From the NCBI GenBank assembly GCA_944332715.1, contig CALVKN010000003.1, positions 1-61,241 on the forward strand: DNA of 61,241 nt. Reading direction: 5' to 3'. The translations under genes and the position numbers were made by a program. The notes beneath the pieces are model-generated. The model made no database searches and had not been told where the DNA came from. It saw only the letters and a list, made by a program, of their open reading frames with translations. This document shows, piece after piece, positions 45,984 through 55,258 of the stretch. Positions within the stretch are counted from its first letter, which is position 1, and the number at the start of each line of letters is the position of its first letter. This stretch comes from an uncultured Bacilli bacterium. GTDB taxonomy: Bacteria; Bacillota_I; Bacilli_A; RF39; UBA660.

Positions 45984-46802
45984 ATGCGTTTAGAAAATTT
46001 AAAAAAGTGTAAGTATGGTTTGACACACGCAGGAACTTTTCATGCTGATGATGTTTTTGCTGCGGCGTTTATAAAAATTATTAATCCTGATATAAAAATA
46101 TTGAGAAAAAGTGAAGTGCCAAGTGATTTTAAAGGTATAGTTTTTGATATTGGGGATGGAGAATTTGATCACCATGGCAGTGATAAGATGGTAAGAAATA
46201 ATGGTATTCCTTATGCTTCTTTTGGAAAATTATGGAGAGCATTTGCTAAAAAGTTATATGGGGAATATGTTTATAAAAAAATAGATAAAAAGTTAATAGA
46301 ACACTTAGATTTATCAGATAATACGGGGATTGATGATTCTTTATGTACAGCAATTGCAGCATTTAATCCTAATGATGATGGTAATGGTGATAAAGAATTC
46401 AATGAAGCTTTAGTATTTGCAAAAGAAATACTTGAGAGAATGATTGAAAATGAACAAAAGAATTATGAAGAAGAAATAATGGTAAAAGAAATCTATGATA
46501 AATCTTTAAATAAAGAGATAATAGTTTTAGATAAATATTTACATTTTAAAGATACTTTGCCGGGGACTAAGGCAAAATATGTTATATACCCATCAAAAAG
46601 GGGAGGATATCTGGCTCAAGGTGTAACAGTAAGTAGTGATACAATTGAGTTAAAAAAGCCTTTTCCTGAAAAGTGGATACATGTGTTACCATCTTATTTG
46701 ACATTTTGTCATAGTAGCAGATTTTTAATTGGGGGTAGGAGCATTGATGATTTAAAGATGGCTTGTGAGTATGCTTTAAAGGAGGATAATGATGATAGGT
46801 AA
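45984..46802 (+). CDS. MYG1-family protein
   Basis: 272 residues. THAGTFHADDVFAAAF and DGEFDHHGSDK are the metal-binding motifs of the DHH-like MYG1 family, and GKLWRAF and LDLSDNTGID follow. Homologues act as RNA exonucleases in eukaryotes; the bacterial role is unknown. It overlaps ung by 14 bases. Confidence 0.88.
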   Translation: MRLENLKKCKYGLTHAGTFHADDVFAAAFIKIINPDIKILRKSEVPSDFKGIVFDIGDGEFDHHGSDKMVRNNGIPYASFGKLWRAFAKKLYGEYVYKKIDKKLIEHLDLSDNTGIDDSLCTAIAAFNPNDDGNGDKEFNEALVFAKEILERMIENEQKNYEEEIMVKEIYDKSLNKEIIVLDKYLHFKDTLPGTKAKYVIYPSKRGGYLAQGVTVSSDTIELKKPFPEKWIHVLPSYLTFCHSSRFLIGGRSIDDLKMACEYALKEDNDDR

Positions 46803-47451
46803 TGATTGGGATCAAGTGCTTGAAGTTATATGGAATAGCAATGGATTTAAAAAGTTTTATAATATGATTATGGATGAATATGATAAAAAGATTATATATC
46901 CTCCGAAAGATTATATTTTTAATGCTTTAAAATTAACTAGTTATAAGGATACTAAAGTTGTTATTGTGGGACAAGATCCATATCATGGAGAACATCAAGC
47001 ACATGGGTTATCTTTTAGTGTACAAAAGGGAGTGAAACTACCACCATCGCTTCAAAATATATATAAAGAATTAGAAAGTGATTTAGGTATACCTCCGCGC
47101 TCTGATGGAGATTTAACTGGTTGGGCGAAGCAAGGAGTGTTAATGCTTAATGCTGTTTTAACAGTTGAAAAAGATAAAGCAGCCAGTCATAGGAATCTAG
47201 GCTGGGAACCAATGACAGATTATATTATTAAAACGTTAAATAAAAAGGAAGAACCAGTGGTATTTATATTATGGGGAAATTTTGCTAAAGAGAAAGCTAA
47301 GTTAATAACTAATCCCAATCACTATATAATTATTAGTCCGCATCCATCACCATTTTCGGCTTATTCAGGTTTTTTTGGAAGTAAACCATTTTCTAAAACT
47401 AATGATTATTTAGTAAGTAAAGGGTTAATTCCGATAGATTGGTCAAAATAA
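46789..47451 (+). CDS. ung: Uracil-DNA glycosylase
   Basis: 220 residues. Water-activating VIVGQDPYHGEHQAHGLSFS with Asp and His, and the C-terminal HPSPFSAYSGFFGSKPF. Family 1 UDG, which excises uracil from DNA. Confidence 0.96.
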   Translation: MMIGNDWDQVLEVIWNSNGFKKFYNMIMDEYDKKIIYPPKDYIFNALKLTSYKDTKVVIVGQDPYHGEHQAHGLSFSVQKGVKLPPSLQNIYKELESDLGIPPRSDGDLTGWAKQGVLMLNAVLTVEKDKAASHRNLGWEPMTDYIIKTLNKKEEPVVFILWGNFAKEKAKLITNPNHYIIISPHPSPFSAYSGFFGSKPFSKTNDYLVSKGLIPIDWSK

Positions 47452-47480
47452 AAGTTCTCATTGATCTGAGAACCTTTTTT
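47452..47480 (+). terminator. Terminator of the dnaB-ung run
   Basis: GTTCTCA pairs with TGAGAAC across six bases, then Ts. Confidence 0.75.
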
Positions 47481-48018
47481 ATAGTTTGAAATCATCAATT
47501 ACAGCATCTTGCATGTTTTTACCATCAAAAAATGGTTTAATTTTATATCTATGTATTTTAGCAACAATATTGGTAGGAAATTTTCTTATTATTTTGTTTA
47601 ATTCAGTAGTATTTTTATTATAATAGGTTTTACAAGATGTAAGAGTTTCATTTATTTTATTTACTTCTTTTAGGTCATTGTTAAATTCTTTAGTATCAAG
47701 TTCACTGTAATCATTTTTAACTTCTAAAATTATATTCATTGCTTCTGTTAATTTTCTGTCAAGTTCATAGTTACTGATGCGTTTGTCTTTTAAATCAATA
47801 TAATCTTTCAAATAATCTTTCTTAGTAACTACCTTTTTTATAGCAATGTTCATTTTGGCTATAAGATCATATTTATTTCGGAGGTTTTCATCAATTATAC
47901 CTTCGGCTTTTTCAATTTTTATCTTATAATTAACTAGGTTATTGTATGTAATTACATAAACTAGGGCAATAATACCAATAATAATTATGATAAGTAAAAT
48001 AATACTTGCTATATTCAA
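47479..48018 (-). CDS. LemA-family membrane protein
   Basis: 179 residues. N-terminal membrane helix (residues about 5-27), then a helical LemA domain (YNNLVNYKIKIEKAEGIIDE, LRNKYDLIAKM, ..FPTNIVAKIHRYK..). Function unknown. It ends inside the ung terminator. Confidence 0.75.
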   Translation of the reverse strand: MNIASIILLIIIIIGIIALVYVITYNNLVNYKIKIEKAEGIIDENLRNKYDLIAKMNIAIKKVVTKKDYLKDYIDLKDKRISNYELDRKLTEAMNIILEVKNDYSELDTKEFNNDLKEVNKINETLTSCKTYYNKNTTELNKIIRKFPTNIVAKIHRYKIKPFFDGKNMQDAVIDDFKL

Positions 48019-48113
48019 CTCTAATCACCTTATTTAATTATATCAAAAAATAGGTGATTTGAAAACTTGTTTTAAAGAGTGGTGTATGATATTATTTTGT
48101 TAGGGTGATTACA

Positions 48114-49337
48114 TTGAAATTTATTGATAATGTTGATAGAGAGACTTACGAAAAATTTACTCAAGGGCATGAGAAGAGTCACTTTTTAGAGTCTTATGCT
48201 TGGGGAGAGTTTTGTCGTAGGATAAAGGGTCAAGTGCCACATTATGTAGGAATGACTGATGATGATGGTAATTTGGTAGCAACGTCTTTAATTTTGGAAA
48301 GAAAGACACCACTGGGATATGGATATGGGTATTCTCCGCGGGGATTTATAATTGATTATAAAAATAAAGAGTTAATTAAAGAGTTTACGGAATACTTAAG
48401 AGATTATATGAAACGGATGAAATTAATTTATATTAAGTTTGATCCAGATATACCTTACCAAGATATTGATGAGGATGCTAATCCTATCCCAGGAGGAAAT
48501 AATAACTACGAACTTTATAATTATATGTTAAGTTTAGGATATATCCATACTGGTTTTTATAAACTTTATGATGGAAATCAACCAAGGTATACTTTTAGAA
48601 TTAATTTAAAAAGAAGTTGGGAAGAAATTGAAGGATGTATGTCAAAGTCTTTCTTGAAATCCGTTAAAAGAAGTTTCGGATATAATTTAGTGGTTGATAA
48701 TGAAGAGAGGACAGAAGAATTTTTTAGGCTTATTCAAAGTAATAGTGCTAAAGATGATTTTGATGCACATGATTTAAAATATTATCAAGTATTTACAGAA
48801 GAATTGAAAAAAGAAAACGGTGTTAAGTATTTCAATATATCAATAAGACCAAAAGAACTAGTTGAAAATATTACAAGTGAAATAAAAAAAGTAAAAGAAG
48901 AATTAGAAAAAGCAACTAAGAGGAAGGAAGACTTAAATAATCAACTTACGAGATTGGAAAAAGACCTAAATACATTTAAAGATATCGATAAAGATGAAGT
49001 AGTAGTGTGTTCTTTAATTTGTACATATACAAAAAATAGAGCATGGAGTATGTTTATTGGAAGCGATGATTTAGCTAATATAACTTTTGCGGTTACAAGA
49101 AGTTATTATGAGGCAATTAAAGATGCTTATGACAATGGTTATGAGTTTTTTGATTTATTTGGTACCCCAGGAGATCCTCACACTACTTATAAAAACTTGG
49201 CAAAATTACATGACTTTAAGAGAAAATTTGGAGATAAATATACTGAATTTATCGGAGAATTTGATTTAGTTAATAAGAAATTTTTATATAAAATATTACC
49301 GGTGTTATTAAAAGTGTATAGAAAGTTAAGAAGGTAA
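48114..49337 (+). CDS. FemX-like peptidoglycan bridge aminoacyltransferase, copy 1
   Basis: 407 residues from a TTG at 48114, with AGGGTGA six bases upstream; a GTG at 48105 is the other choice. Two GNAT-like halves: HFLESYAWGEFCRRIKGQVP, then SFLKSVKRSFGYN, with a coiled-coil arm (EIKKVKEELEKATKRKEDL) inserted as in FemA. Typical DLFGTPGDP near the end. It adds residues to lipid II side chains using charged tRNA. Confidence 0.9.
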   Translation: MKFIDNVDRETYEKFTQGHEKSHFLESYAWGEFCRRIKGQVPHYVGMTDDDGNLVATSLILERKTPLGYGYGYSPRGFIIDYKNKELIKEFTEYLRDYMKRMKLIYIKFDPDIPYQDIDEDANPIPGGNNNYELYNYMLSLGYIHTGFYKLYDGNQPRYTFRINLKRSWEEIEGCMSKSFLKSVKRSFGYNLVVDNEERTEEFFRLIQSNSAKDDFDAHDLKYYQVFTEELKKENGVKYFNISIRPKELVENITSEIKKVKEELEKATKRKEDLNNQLTRLEKDLNTFKDIDKDEVVVCSLICTYTKNRAWSMFIGSDDLANITFAVTRSYYEAIKDAYDNGYEFFDLFGTPGDPHTTYKNLAKLHDFKRKFGDKYTEFIGEFDLVNKKFLYKILPVLLKVYRKLRR

Positions 49338-49339
49338 TT

Positions 49340-50599
49340 ATGGAATTAAAAGTAATTGATGAATTAGAATATAAAAAATTTGCTCTTGAAAGTCCTTATA
49401 TATCAATATATCAACTTCCTGAATGGGGAAAGTTAAAAAGCACAACAGGGTGGAAAAACCATTTAGTTGGTTTATATGATAAAGATAATCTAAAAGGGGT
49501 AACTTTAATTTTAGAAAAACGTGAACCAATGGGACTTAATTTGTTTTATGCACCGCGAGGTTATTTAGTTGATGTGTTTGATTATGAGTTACTCAAGATG
49601 TTTCATAAAGAAGTAATTAAATATGTAAAGAGTAATAAAGGATTTTTACTTAAGGTTGATCCAAATGTTATATATGCTTTATACGATAAAGATGGTAATC
49701 TCTTAAGTAATGATGGTAAAAAAGTTTTTGATAATTTTATTAAACTCGGGTTTAAACATTTAGGATTTACTAAAAATTTTGAAACATTACAACCGAGGTA
49801 TTTGTGTAGGATAAGATTAGAAAATAGTTATGAAGAAACATTAAAAACTTTTTCTAAAAATACGAGAAAAAATATTGAAAAAACTATAGGTATGGGAGTA
49901 AAAGTAAGAGTTGTTGATAGTAATGATATGAATCACTTTACAGAATTGCTTAAACTTTCTGCTGATAAAAATCACTTTATTATTAGACCTAGTAGTTATT
50001 ATAAAAAAATGGATGATTTAATGAGTGATTATATAAGACTTTATATAGCATATATTGATACAGAGGAATATTATAATAATTTAAAAAGAGATTATGATAA
50101 AATAAAAGAGGAACTAACTGAGTTTGAATGCGAAATGCAAAAGATAAATAATGGGGAAAAGGTAAAAAAACATCATCAGGATTTAGTAATAAAGTTAGAG
50201 AAAATAGAGGAAAGACTTAAGTATGCTAAATCACTAAATAGTGATGATAAATACATAGATATAGGTTGTTTAATGTCTGTTTTTATTGGTAATGAAGGAA
50301 TTACATTTATGAGTGGAACATCTTTAGAGTATAGAGAATTTGGACCTAAATATGCTTTTTATAATGAACACATTAAAGATGCTATAAAGATGCATAAAGA
50401 ATATGTTAATTTTTATGGTATATCTGGAGATTTAAGTAAGGATTCACCATATTATAATATTTATGAAATCAAGAAGGGGTTTAATCCAGAGATTGTTGAG
50501 TTACTAGGAGAATTTGATTATGTTATAAGTAAACCCAAGTATATGTTATATAAAGTAGCATTAAAGGCTTATAAAATAATAAAAAAGTTAAGAAAGTAG
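49340..50599 (+). CDS. FemX-like peptidoglycan bridge aminoacyltransferase, copy 2
   Basis: 419 residues. Same layout: ISIYQLPEWGKLKSTTGWKN, FSKNTRKNIEKTIGMGVKV, a coiled-coil arm at about 240-300, and FYGISGDLSKDSP. It starts two bases after copy 1 and is cotranscribed. Two copies suggest a bridge of two additions or two substrates. Confidence 0.9.
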   Translation: MELKVIDELEYKKFALESPYISIYQLPEWGKLKSTTGWKNHLVGLYDKDNLKGVTLILEKREPMGLNLFYAPRGYLVDVFDYELLKMFHKEVIKYVKSNKGFLLKVDPNVIYALYDKDGNLLSNDGKKVFDNFIKLGFKHLGFTKNFETLQPRYLCRIRLENSYEETLKTFSKNTRKNIEKTIGMGVKVRVVDSNDMNHFTELLKLSADKNHFIIRPSSYYKKMDDLMSDYIRLYIAYIDTEEYYNNLKRDYDKIKEELTEFECEMQKINNGEKVKKHHQDLVIKLEKIEERLKYAKSLNSDDKYIDIGCLMSVFIGNEGITFMSGTSLEYREFGPKYAFYNEHIKDAIKMHKEYVNFYGISGDLSKDSPYYNIYEIKKGFNPEIVELLGEFDYVISKPKYMLYKVALKAYKIIKKLRK

Positions 50600-50617
50600 T
50601 TATTTTCTTAACTTTTT
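50582..50617. terminator. Bidirectional terminator formed by the ends of two genes
   Basis: AAAAAGTTAAGAAA and TTTTCTTAACTTTTT pair across seven bases. The left arm encodes the last codons of the FemX gene and the right arm those of the flippase gene on the other strand, so both proteins end KLRK. Confidence 0.85.
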
Positions 50618-52213
50618 GAATTTGCTTAAAATTCGTTCTCCGAGTAGGTCATTTAGAAGTTTACGATTCATTAAGTAATAAATTGCTGCTAGAGCAAGTC
50701 CAGTGATTGCAAGAGCAATTAGAGTATATATTTTTCTAGTAATATGTACAAATATATATTCTTTAATTAGTAGGGCAATAATAACAAGTATTATTATAGT
50801 AATAAATAATTTGGGAAGAGATTTTAATGTTTGTTTGTAATCAAATTTGTATTTTTTATGAAGGGTTGTAAGAGGTATACATAAAGATAGGGTATAACCA
50901 ATGGCTGATGCTAGAATTGCACCGTAGTATGGTGGAATACCTAAATAGTTAAATAGATACATGAGTGGTAAGTCAAGGATTGTTTTAGTAATAAGGCCAC
51001 AAGCAACAGATGTATAGATAAGTTTAGTTTTACTTAAGCCTTGAAGTGCACTACATATCATGATATAAGCACTATCCATGATAGCAAGTAAAATAGTGAA
51101 TTGAAATATTCTTGGACCATAGAAACTTTCGCCGTAGAATATTGACCAAACTTGCGGTGCAAAGATACTTAAAAATATTGAAAGAGGAAGTATAGCATAG
51201 AGTAATACTTGAATAGTTTTATTAAACTGAGTATTTACTTCCTTCATATCTTTTTTGGTAAACGCCTCAACAATGGAAGGTATTAAACTTATAACTAGAC
51301 CTGTAGCAATTGCTGTTACTACACTTACAAGTTTACTTCCCCAGGTGGTAAAGACACTAGATATTGTTTCAACATCCTGAGCAGGGAATCCTAAATTATT
51401 TAGACCGTTGATAACAAGGATCATATCAACAGTATTATATAGGCTATTAGCAACATTAATGATTATAAAGGGAATACAATAACCAATTAATTTTTTAAAT
51501 ATTTCCTTTTTTTCTTGTTTAGTAACAGTAGCATTAGGAACAAATATTTGATCCTTTACTTTATGCATTTTTAAGAATAAATAAAGGTATGATACCAAAG
51601 CTCCAGCACAAGCTCCGAAGACAGCTATACCAACCGCTTGGGCAGTTGAAAGATTAAATATCTTTAAAGCGGCATAAGAACCAATAACGATAACTAAAAC
51701 GCGTACTAATTGTTCAATTACTTGACCAATTGATGGAGCAGTAATATATCTGTGTCCTTGTAAGTATCCACGGGATATAGAAAGAATTGGAACTACTAAT
51801 ATTGCAAATGATACACAGCGTATTACAAAAGCAACATCACTTACAGTGTTACCACCACTTAAATTGCCTACGATGGAATCAGCAATAAAGTTTGCTCCTA
51901 GAAAGCAAATAAGAAAACATATAATTGAAAAAATAAAAATTATCTTTTTGGCGTATTTAAACATAAATGTTTTTTCTTTTTGTTTACCTAAAGTATTGTA
52001 TTCACTAGTTATTTTACTTATGGCTAGTGGTATTCCAGCGGATGAAATAATTAAAAAGAAATTATAGATGTTATAAGCATAACCATATAAAGATCCACCA
52101 TTTTCACCAATTATGTTGTAAAATGGAATTACATATAAAACTCCAAGGATTTTTGATAAAATGATAGCAATGGTAGCAATTAATGCACCTTCGATAAATT
52201 CATTTTTTTTCAA
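50600..52213 (-). CDS. MurJ/SpoVB-type lipid-linked oligosaccharide flippase
   Basis: 537 residues with about 14 helices. MATE-fold/MVF features are GALIATIAIILSKILGVLYV, GIPLAISKI and RGYLQGHRYITAPSIGQVIEQ. In Bacillota the family covers MurJ (lipid II flipping) and SpoVB (spore cortex). The FemX neighbours favour peptidoglycan. It abuts the FemX gene tail to tail with no gap. Confidence 0.85.
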   Translation of the reverse strand: MKKNEFIEGALIATIAIILSKILGVLYVIPFYNIIGENGGSLYGYAYNIYNFFLIISSAGIPLAISKITSEYNTLGKQKEKTFMFKYAKKIIFIFSIICFLICFLGANFIADSIVGNLSGGNTVSDVAFVIRCVSFAILVVPILSISRGYLQGHRYITAPSIGQVIEQLVRVLVIVIGSYAALKIFNLSTAQAVGIAVFGACAGALVSYLYLFLKMHKVKDQIFVPNATVTKQEKKEIFKKLIGYCIPFIIINVANSLYNTVDMILVINGLNNLGFPAQDVETISSVFTTWGSKLVSVVTAIATGLVISLIPSIVEAFTKKDMKEVNTQFNKTIQVLLYAILPLSIFLSIFAPQVWSIFYGESFYGPRIFQFTILLAIMDSAYIMICSALQGLSKTKLIYTSVACGLITKTILDLPLMYLFNYLGIPPYYGAILASAIGYTLSLCIPLTTLHKKYKFDYKQTLKSLPKLFITIIILVIIALLIKEYIFVHITRKIYTLIALAITGLALAAIYYLMNRKLLNDLLGERILSKFKKLRK

Positions 52214-52362
52214 ACTATTTCATCTCCATTAGATATATTATATAAAATTTTTATATTTTATACAAATTATAAGGGGTAAAATTAGAGTAAATAGTGTAAA
52301 ATTTCATAAAATTTCCATTTAAATAGGTATATATTATGATATAATTTATTATGGAGGACCAT

Positions 52363-53064
52363 ATGAAGTTTATTGAATTAAAAAATGTTAATAAAGTTTA
52401 TAAAAATGGTGTTACTGCTTTAGCAGATGTCTCTGTTTCAATTGAAAAGGGAGAATTTGTCTTTGTTATAGGACTTACTGCTAGTGGTAAATCAACTTTT
52501 ATAAAGATGTTATATAGAGAAGAAAAGCCAACAAGTGGTACTGTTATGGTTGGAGGATTAAATGTTGGTAAGATACGTAATGGTAGAGTTTATAAATTAC
52601 GAAGGAAACTAGGTATAGTATTTCAAGATTTTAAATTACTACCTAAACTTACTGTTTATGAAAATGTAGCATTTGCCTTAGAATGTGTTGGTATGAAAGC
52701 AAGTGAAATTAGACCACAAGTAATGAAAGCTCTTGAAAGAGTTGGTTTAAAAGATAAAGCTCGTTCATTTCCTGGAGAATTATCTGGTGGTGAACAACAA
52801 AGAGTTTGTATTGCTAGAGCCATAGTTCATCGACCTAAACTACTTATTTGTGATGAACCAACAGGTAATTTGGACCCTGAAACAAGTAAGGAAATAATGA
52901 AAGTTATCGAAGGAATCAATAAGGATTTAGGTACAACTATTATAATGGCTACTCATGATAAAGATATAGTTAATAGAATGAAGAAAAGAGTTTTATTAAT
53001 TGAACATGGTGTTTTAGCAGGAGATTACGCGAAAGGAAGTTATAAGACACATGAGGGCAATTAG
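52363..53064 (+). CDS. ftsE: Cell division ATP-binding protein FtsE
   Basis: 233 residues from the ATG at 52363 (SD ATGGAGGACC; the ATG at 52351 is inside it). Walker A is GLTASGKST where most have GPSGAGKS or GPTGAGKS. Signature LSGGEQQRV and Walker B LLICDEPTGNLD. With FtsX it activates cell wall hydrolases. Confidence 0.94.
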   Translation: MKFIELKNVNKVYKNGVTALADVSVSIEKGEFVFVIGLTASGKSTFIKMLYREEKPTSGTVMVGGLNVGKIRNGRVYKLRRKLGIVFQDFKLLPKLTVYENVAFALECVGMKASEIRPQVMKALERVGLKDKARSFPGELSGGEQQRVCIARAIVHRPKLLICDEPTGNLDPETSKEIMKVIEGINKDLGTTIIMATHDKDIVNRMKKRVLLIEHGVLAGDYAKGSYKTHEGN

Positions 53065-53944
53065 GATTTTTGGAAGAAGTATTAGGGATGCTTTTAAAAG
53101 TGTTCTTCGTAATTTTAGTTTAAGCTTTGCATCAATTATGTGTACAACAATTACTTTAATTTTAGTATCTGTTGCTTTAATTTGTGCTGCAAATATTGAT
53201 AATGCTACTAAGTCAATTGAAGATGAACTTAGTATAGTTGTTTATTTGAGTGATACAGTAACAGAGGAAGATATTAATAATATTAAAGCAGATATAAGTA
53301 ATCAGGAAAATGTAGCGGAAGTAACATTTAAAAGTAAAACTGAGTGGAAAGATGAAATGAGTGAATATGATGCTACATTTGAAACGGTTTTAAACTATTT
53401 AGATGAAAACCCTTTAATGGATTCATTTATTGTAAGAGTAAATGATGTGGCTCATTTGGGGGATACTGCTGAATATATTAGTTCAATTAGTAGTGTTGAT
53501 ACTGTTAAATATGGTGAAGGTATGGTGGATAATATCATATCAGCTTTCGATGTAGTTCAAAAAATTGTTGTAGTTATTGTTATTGCATTAATTATTGTAA
53601 CGGCATTCTTAATTAGTAATACAATTAAACTTACAATATTTAGTAGAAGAAGCGCTATTGAAATTATGCGTTTAGTTGGTGCAAGTAATATAACTATTAA
53701 AATACCTTTTATTATTGAAGGCTTAATAATTGGGATAATTGGTGCTGTAATACCTGTTTGTATAACTATTTATGGGTATGTAATACTTTATGGAGCACTA
53801 AATGGTCATGTATTTTCAAATATGATAGTTTTAATAGAACCATATAATTTTGTATTCTGGGTATCACTTATTTTAGTGGCTCTAGGTGCTGTAGTAGGTA
53901 TGCTTGGTAGTGTTAGAGCAGTAAGTAAATATTTGAAAATATAA
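53051..53944 (+). CDS. ftsX: Cell division protein FtsX
   Basis: 297 residues. Cytoplasmic RIFGRSIRDAFKSVLRN, the first helix, a large extracellular loop (about residues 50-165) that binds the hydrolase, then three helices (NTIKLTIFSRRSAIEIMRLVGAS between them). It overlaps ftsE by 14 bases. Confidence 0.94.
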   Translation: MRAIRIFGRSIRDAFKSVLRNFSLSFASIMCTTITLILVSVALICAANIDNATKSIEDELSIVVYLSDTVTEEDINNIKADISNQENVAEVTFKSKTEWKDEMSEYDATFETVLNYLDENPLMDSFIVRVNDVAHLGDTAEYISSISSVDTVKYGEGMVDNIISAFDVVQKIVVVIVIALIIVTAFLISNTIKLTIFSRRSAIEIMRLVGASNITIKIPFIIEGLIIGIIGAVIPVCITIYGYVILYGALNGHVFSNMIVLIEPYNFVFWVSLILVALGAVVGMLGSVRAVSKYLKI

Positions 53945-53965
53945 TTAAATTGTTAGGTGATTGTG

Positions 53966-55213
53966 ATGAAGATAAAACAATTAGTTGAATATTTTATAAG
54001 ATACATGTTTGTATTTTTAATTCTTAGTATTTATATTTTAGAACCTATGCATGTTTCCGCAGCAAGTTCTAATACTCTGAGAGGCCTTAGAGCAGAATTG
54101 GCAGATTTACAAGCTCAGAAGAGAAAAAATGATTCTCAACAAGCTGCAACAGAAAGTGAAATTAGAGAAAATAATATAGCTATATTAAATGCCCAAGAAG
54201 AAATTGAGGTATCGCAAGAAAAAATAGAAAATGCTAAAGTGTTAATTGCAGAAACAGATGAAAAAATTGCTGAGTTGCATGATCAAACAGAAAAATTAAT
54301 GGCATATTTTCAACTTATGCAAGGTGAAAATGTTTATTTAGAATTTATTACGGAATCTAGCAGCATGACAGATTTGGTAATGCGTAGTGATGCCATTAAT
54401 CAAATTGTTGATTATAATCAAAAAAAATTAGTTGAATTAAAAGATTTAATTGAAGAAAATGAACAATTACAAGTTGATTTAATTAAGTATGAAGAAGAAC
54501 TAGAAGTTAAAATTGCTGATTATGAAGAAAAAATTAGTTCTTTAGAATATGATTTATCTAGTCTCGGAGAAGTCGGTATGGATATTGAAGATGAGATTAG
54601 ATCAAAGGAAGAATTAATTGAAGCATATGAAAATATGGGGTGTGAAGAAGATCAAGACTTAGATGTTTGTGCGAGTATTAATGGTAGTGCAATTTGGTAT
54701 AAGCCGTTGAATAAAGGAAGAATTAGTAGTATATTTGGTGTTAGAACTGACCCTTTTACTGGTAAAAAGAAAGTGCATAAAGCTGTTGATATTGCCGGCA
54801 ATAGCGAAGGAACAAGTGTTTATTCTGTTGGTAATGGTATAGTAGTGGCTACAGTTGATGCAAAGGCTAAGTATAATCGTGGTGAAGGTAAAACTTGTGG
54901 AGGTAATCAAGTATATATTCAAGTTTTAATTGGGGGAGAAAAATATACTGTTCAATATGCTCATTTATTAACGGTAGATGTTAAAGTTGGGGATGTTGTA
55001 AACGTTAATACTGTTATTGGTAAACAAGGTGGAGGAAGCCAAACAAGCCGTTGGGAATCATGTTCTACTGGTTCACACTTGCATTTTGGGGTTGTTGAAG
55101 GATATGTTAAAACAAAATATATGGCAACATATTTTAATAATAATGCTATTGTTCCACCTGGTTTTCCAAATAAAGGTGCATGGTTTTATTCAAGAACCCA
55201 ATGGTTTGCGTGA
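53966..55213 (+). CDS. Coiled-coil M23 peptidoglycan hydrolase, FtsEX partner, copy 1
   Basis: 415 residues. Signal peptide ending PMHVSAASS; long coiled coil at about 30-220 (LADLQAQKRK.., NEQLQVDLIKYEEELEVKI); and a C-terminal M23 domain with KVHKAVDIAG and GSHLHFGVV as zinc sites. The layout is that of EnvC/PcsB-type FtsEX effectors. The ATG at 53966 has TAGGTGA six bases upstream. Confidence 0.9.
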   Translation: MKIKQLVEYFIRYMFVFLILSIYILEPMHVSAASSNTLRGLRAELADLQAQKRKNDSQQAATESEIRENNIAILNAQEEIEVSQEKIENAKVLIAETDEKIAELHDQTEKLMAYFQLMQGENVYLEFITESSSMTDLVMRSDAINQIVDYNQKKLVELKDLIEENEQLQVDLIKYEEELEVKIADYEEKISSLEYDLSSLGEVGMDIEDEIRSKEELIEAYENMGCEEDQDLDVCASINGSAIWYKPLNKGRISSIFGVRTDPFTGKKKVHKAVDIAGNSEGTSVYSVGNGIVVATVDAKAKYNRGEGKTCGGNQVYIQVLIGGEKYTVQYAHLLTVDVKVGDVVNVNTVIGKQGGGSQTSRWESCSTGSHLHFGVVEGYVKTKYMATYFNNNAIVPPGFPNKGAWFYSRTQWFA

Positions 55214-55258
55214 GTTTAGAGTTCTTTAGTTTTGTGTAAGAATTAAAGGAGTGAAGCA

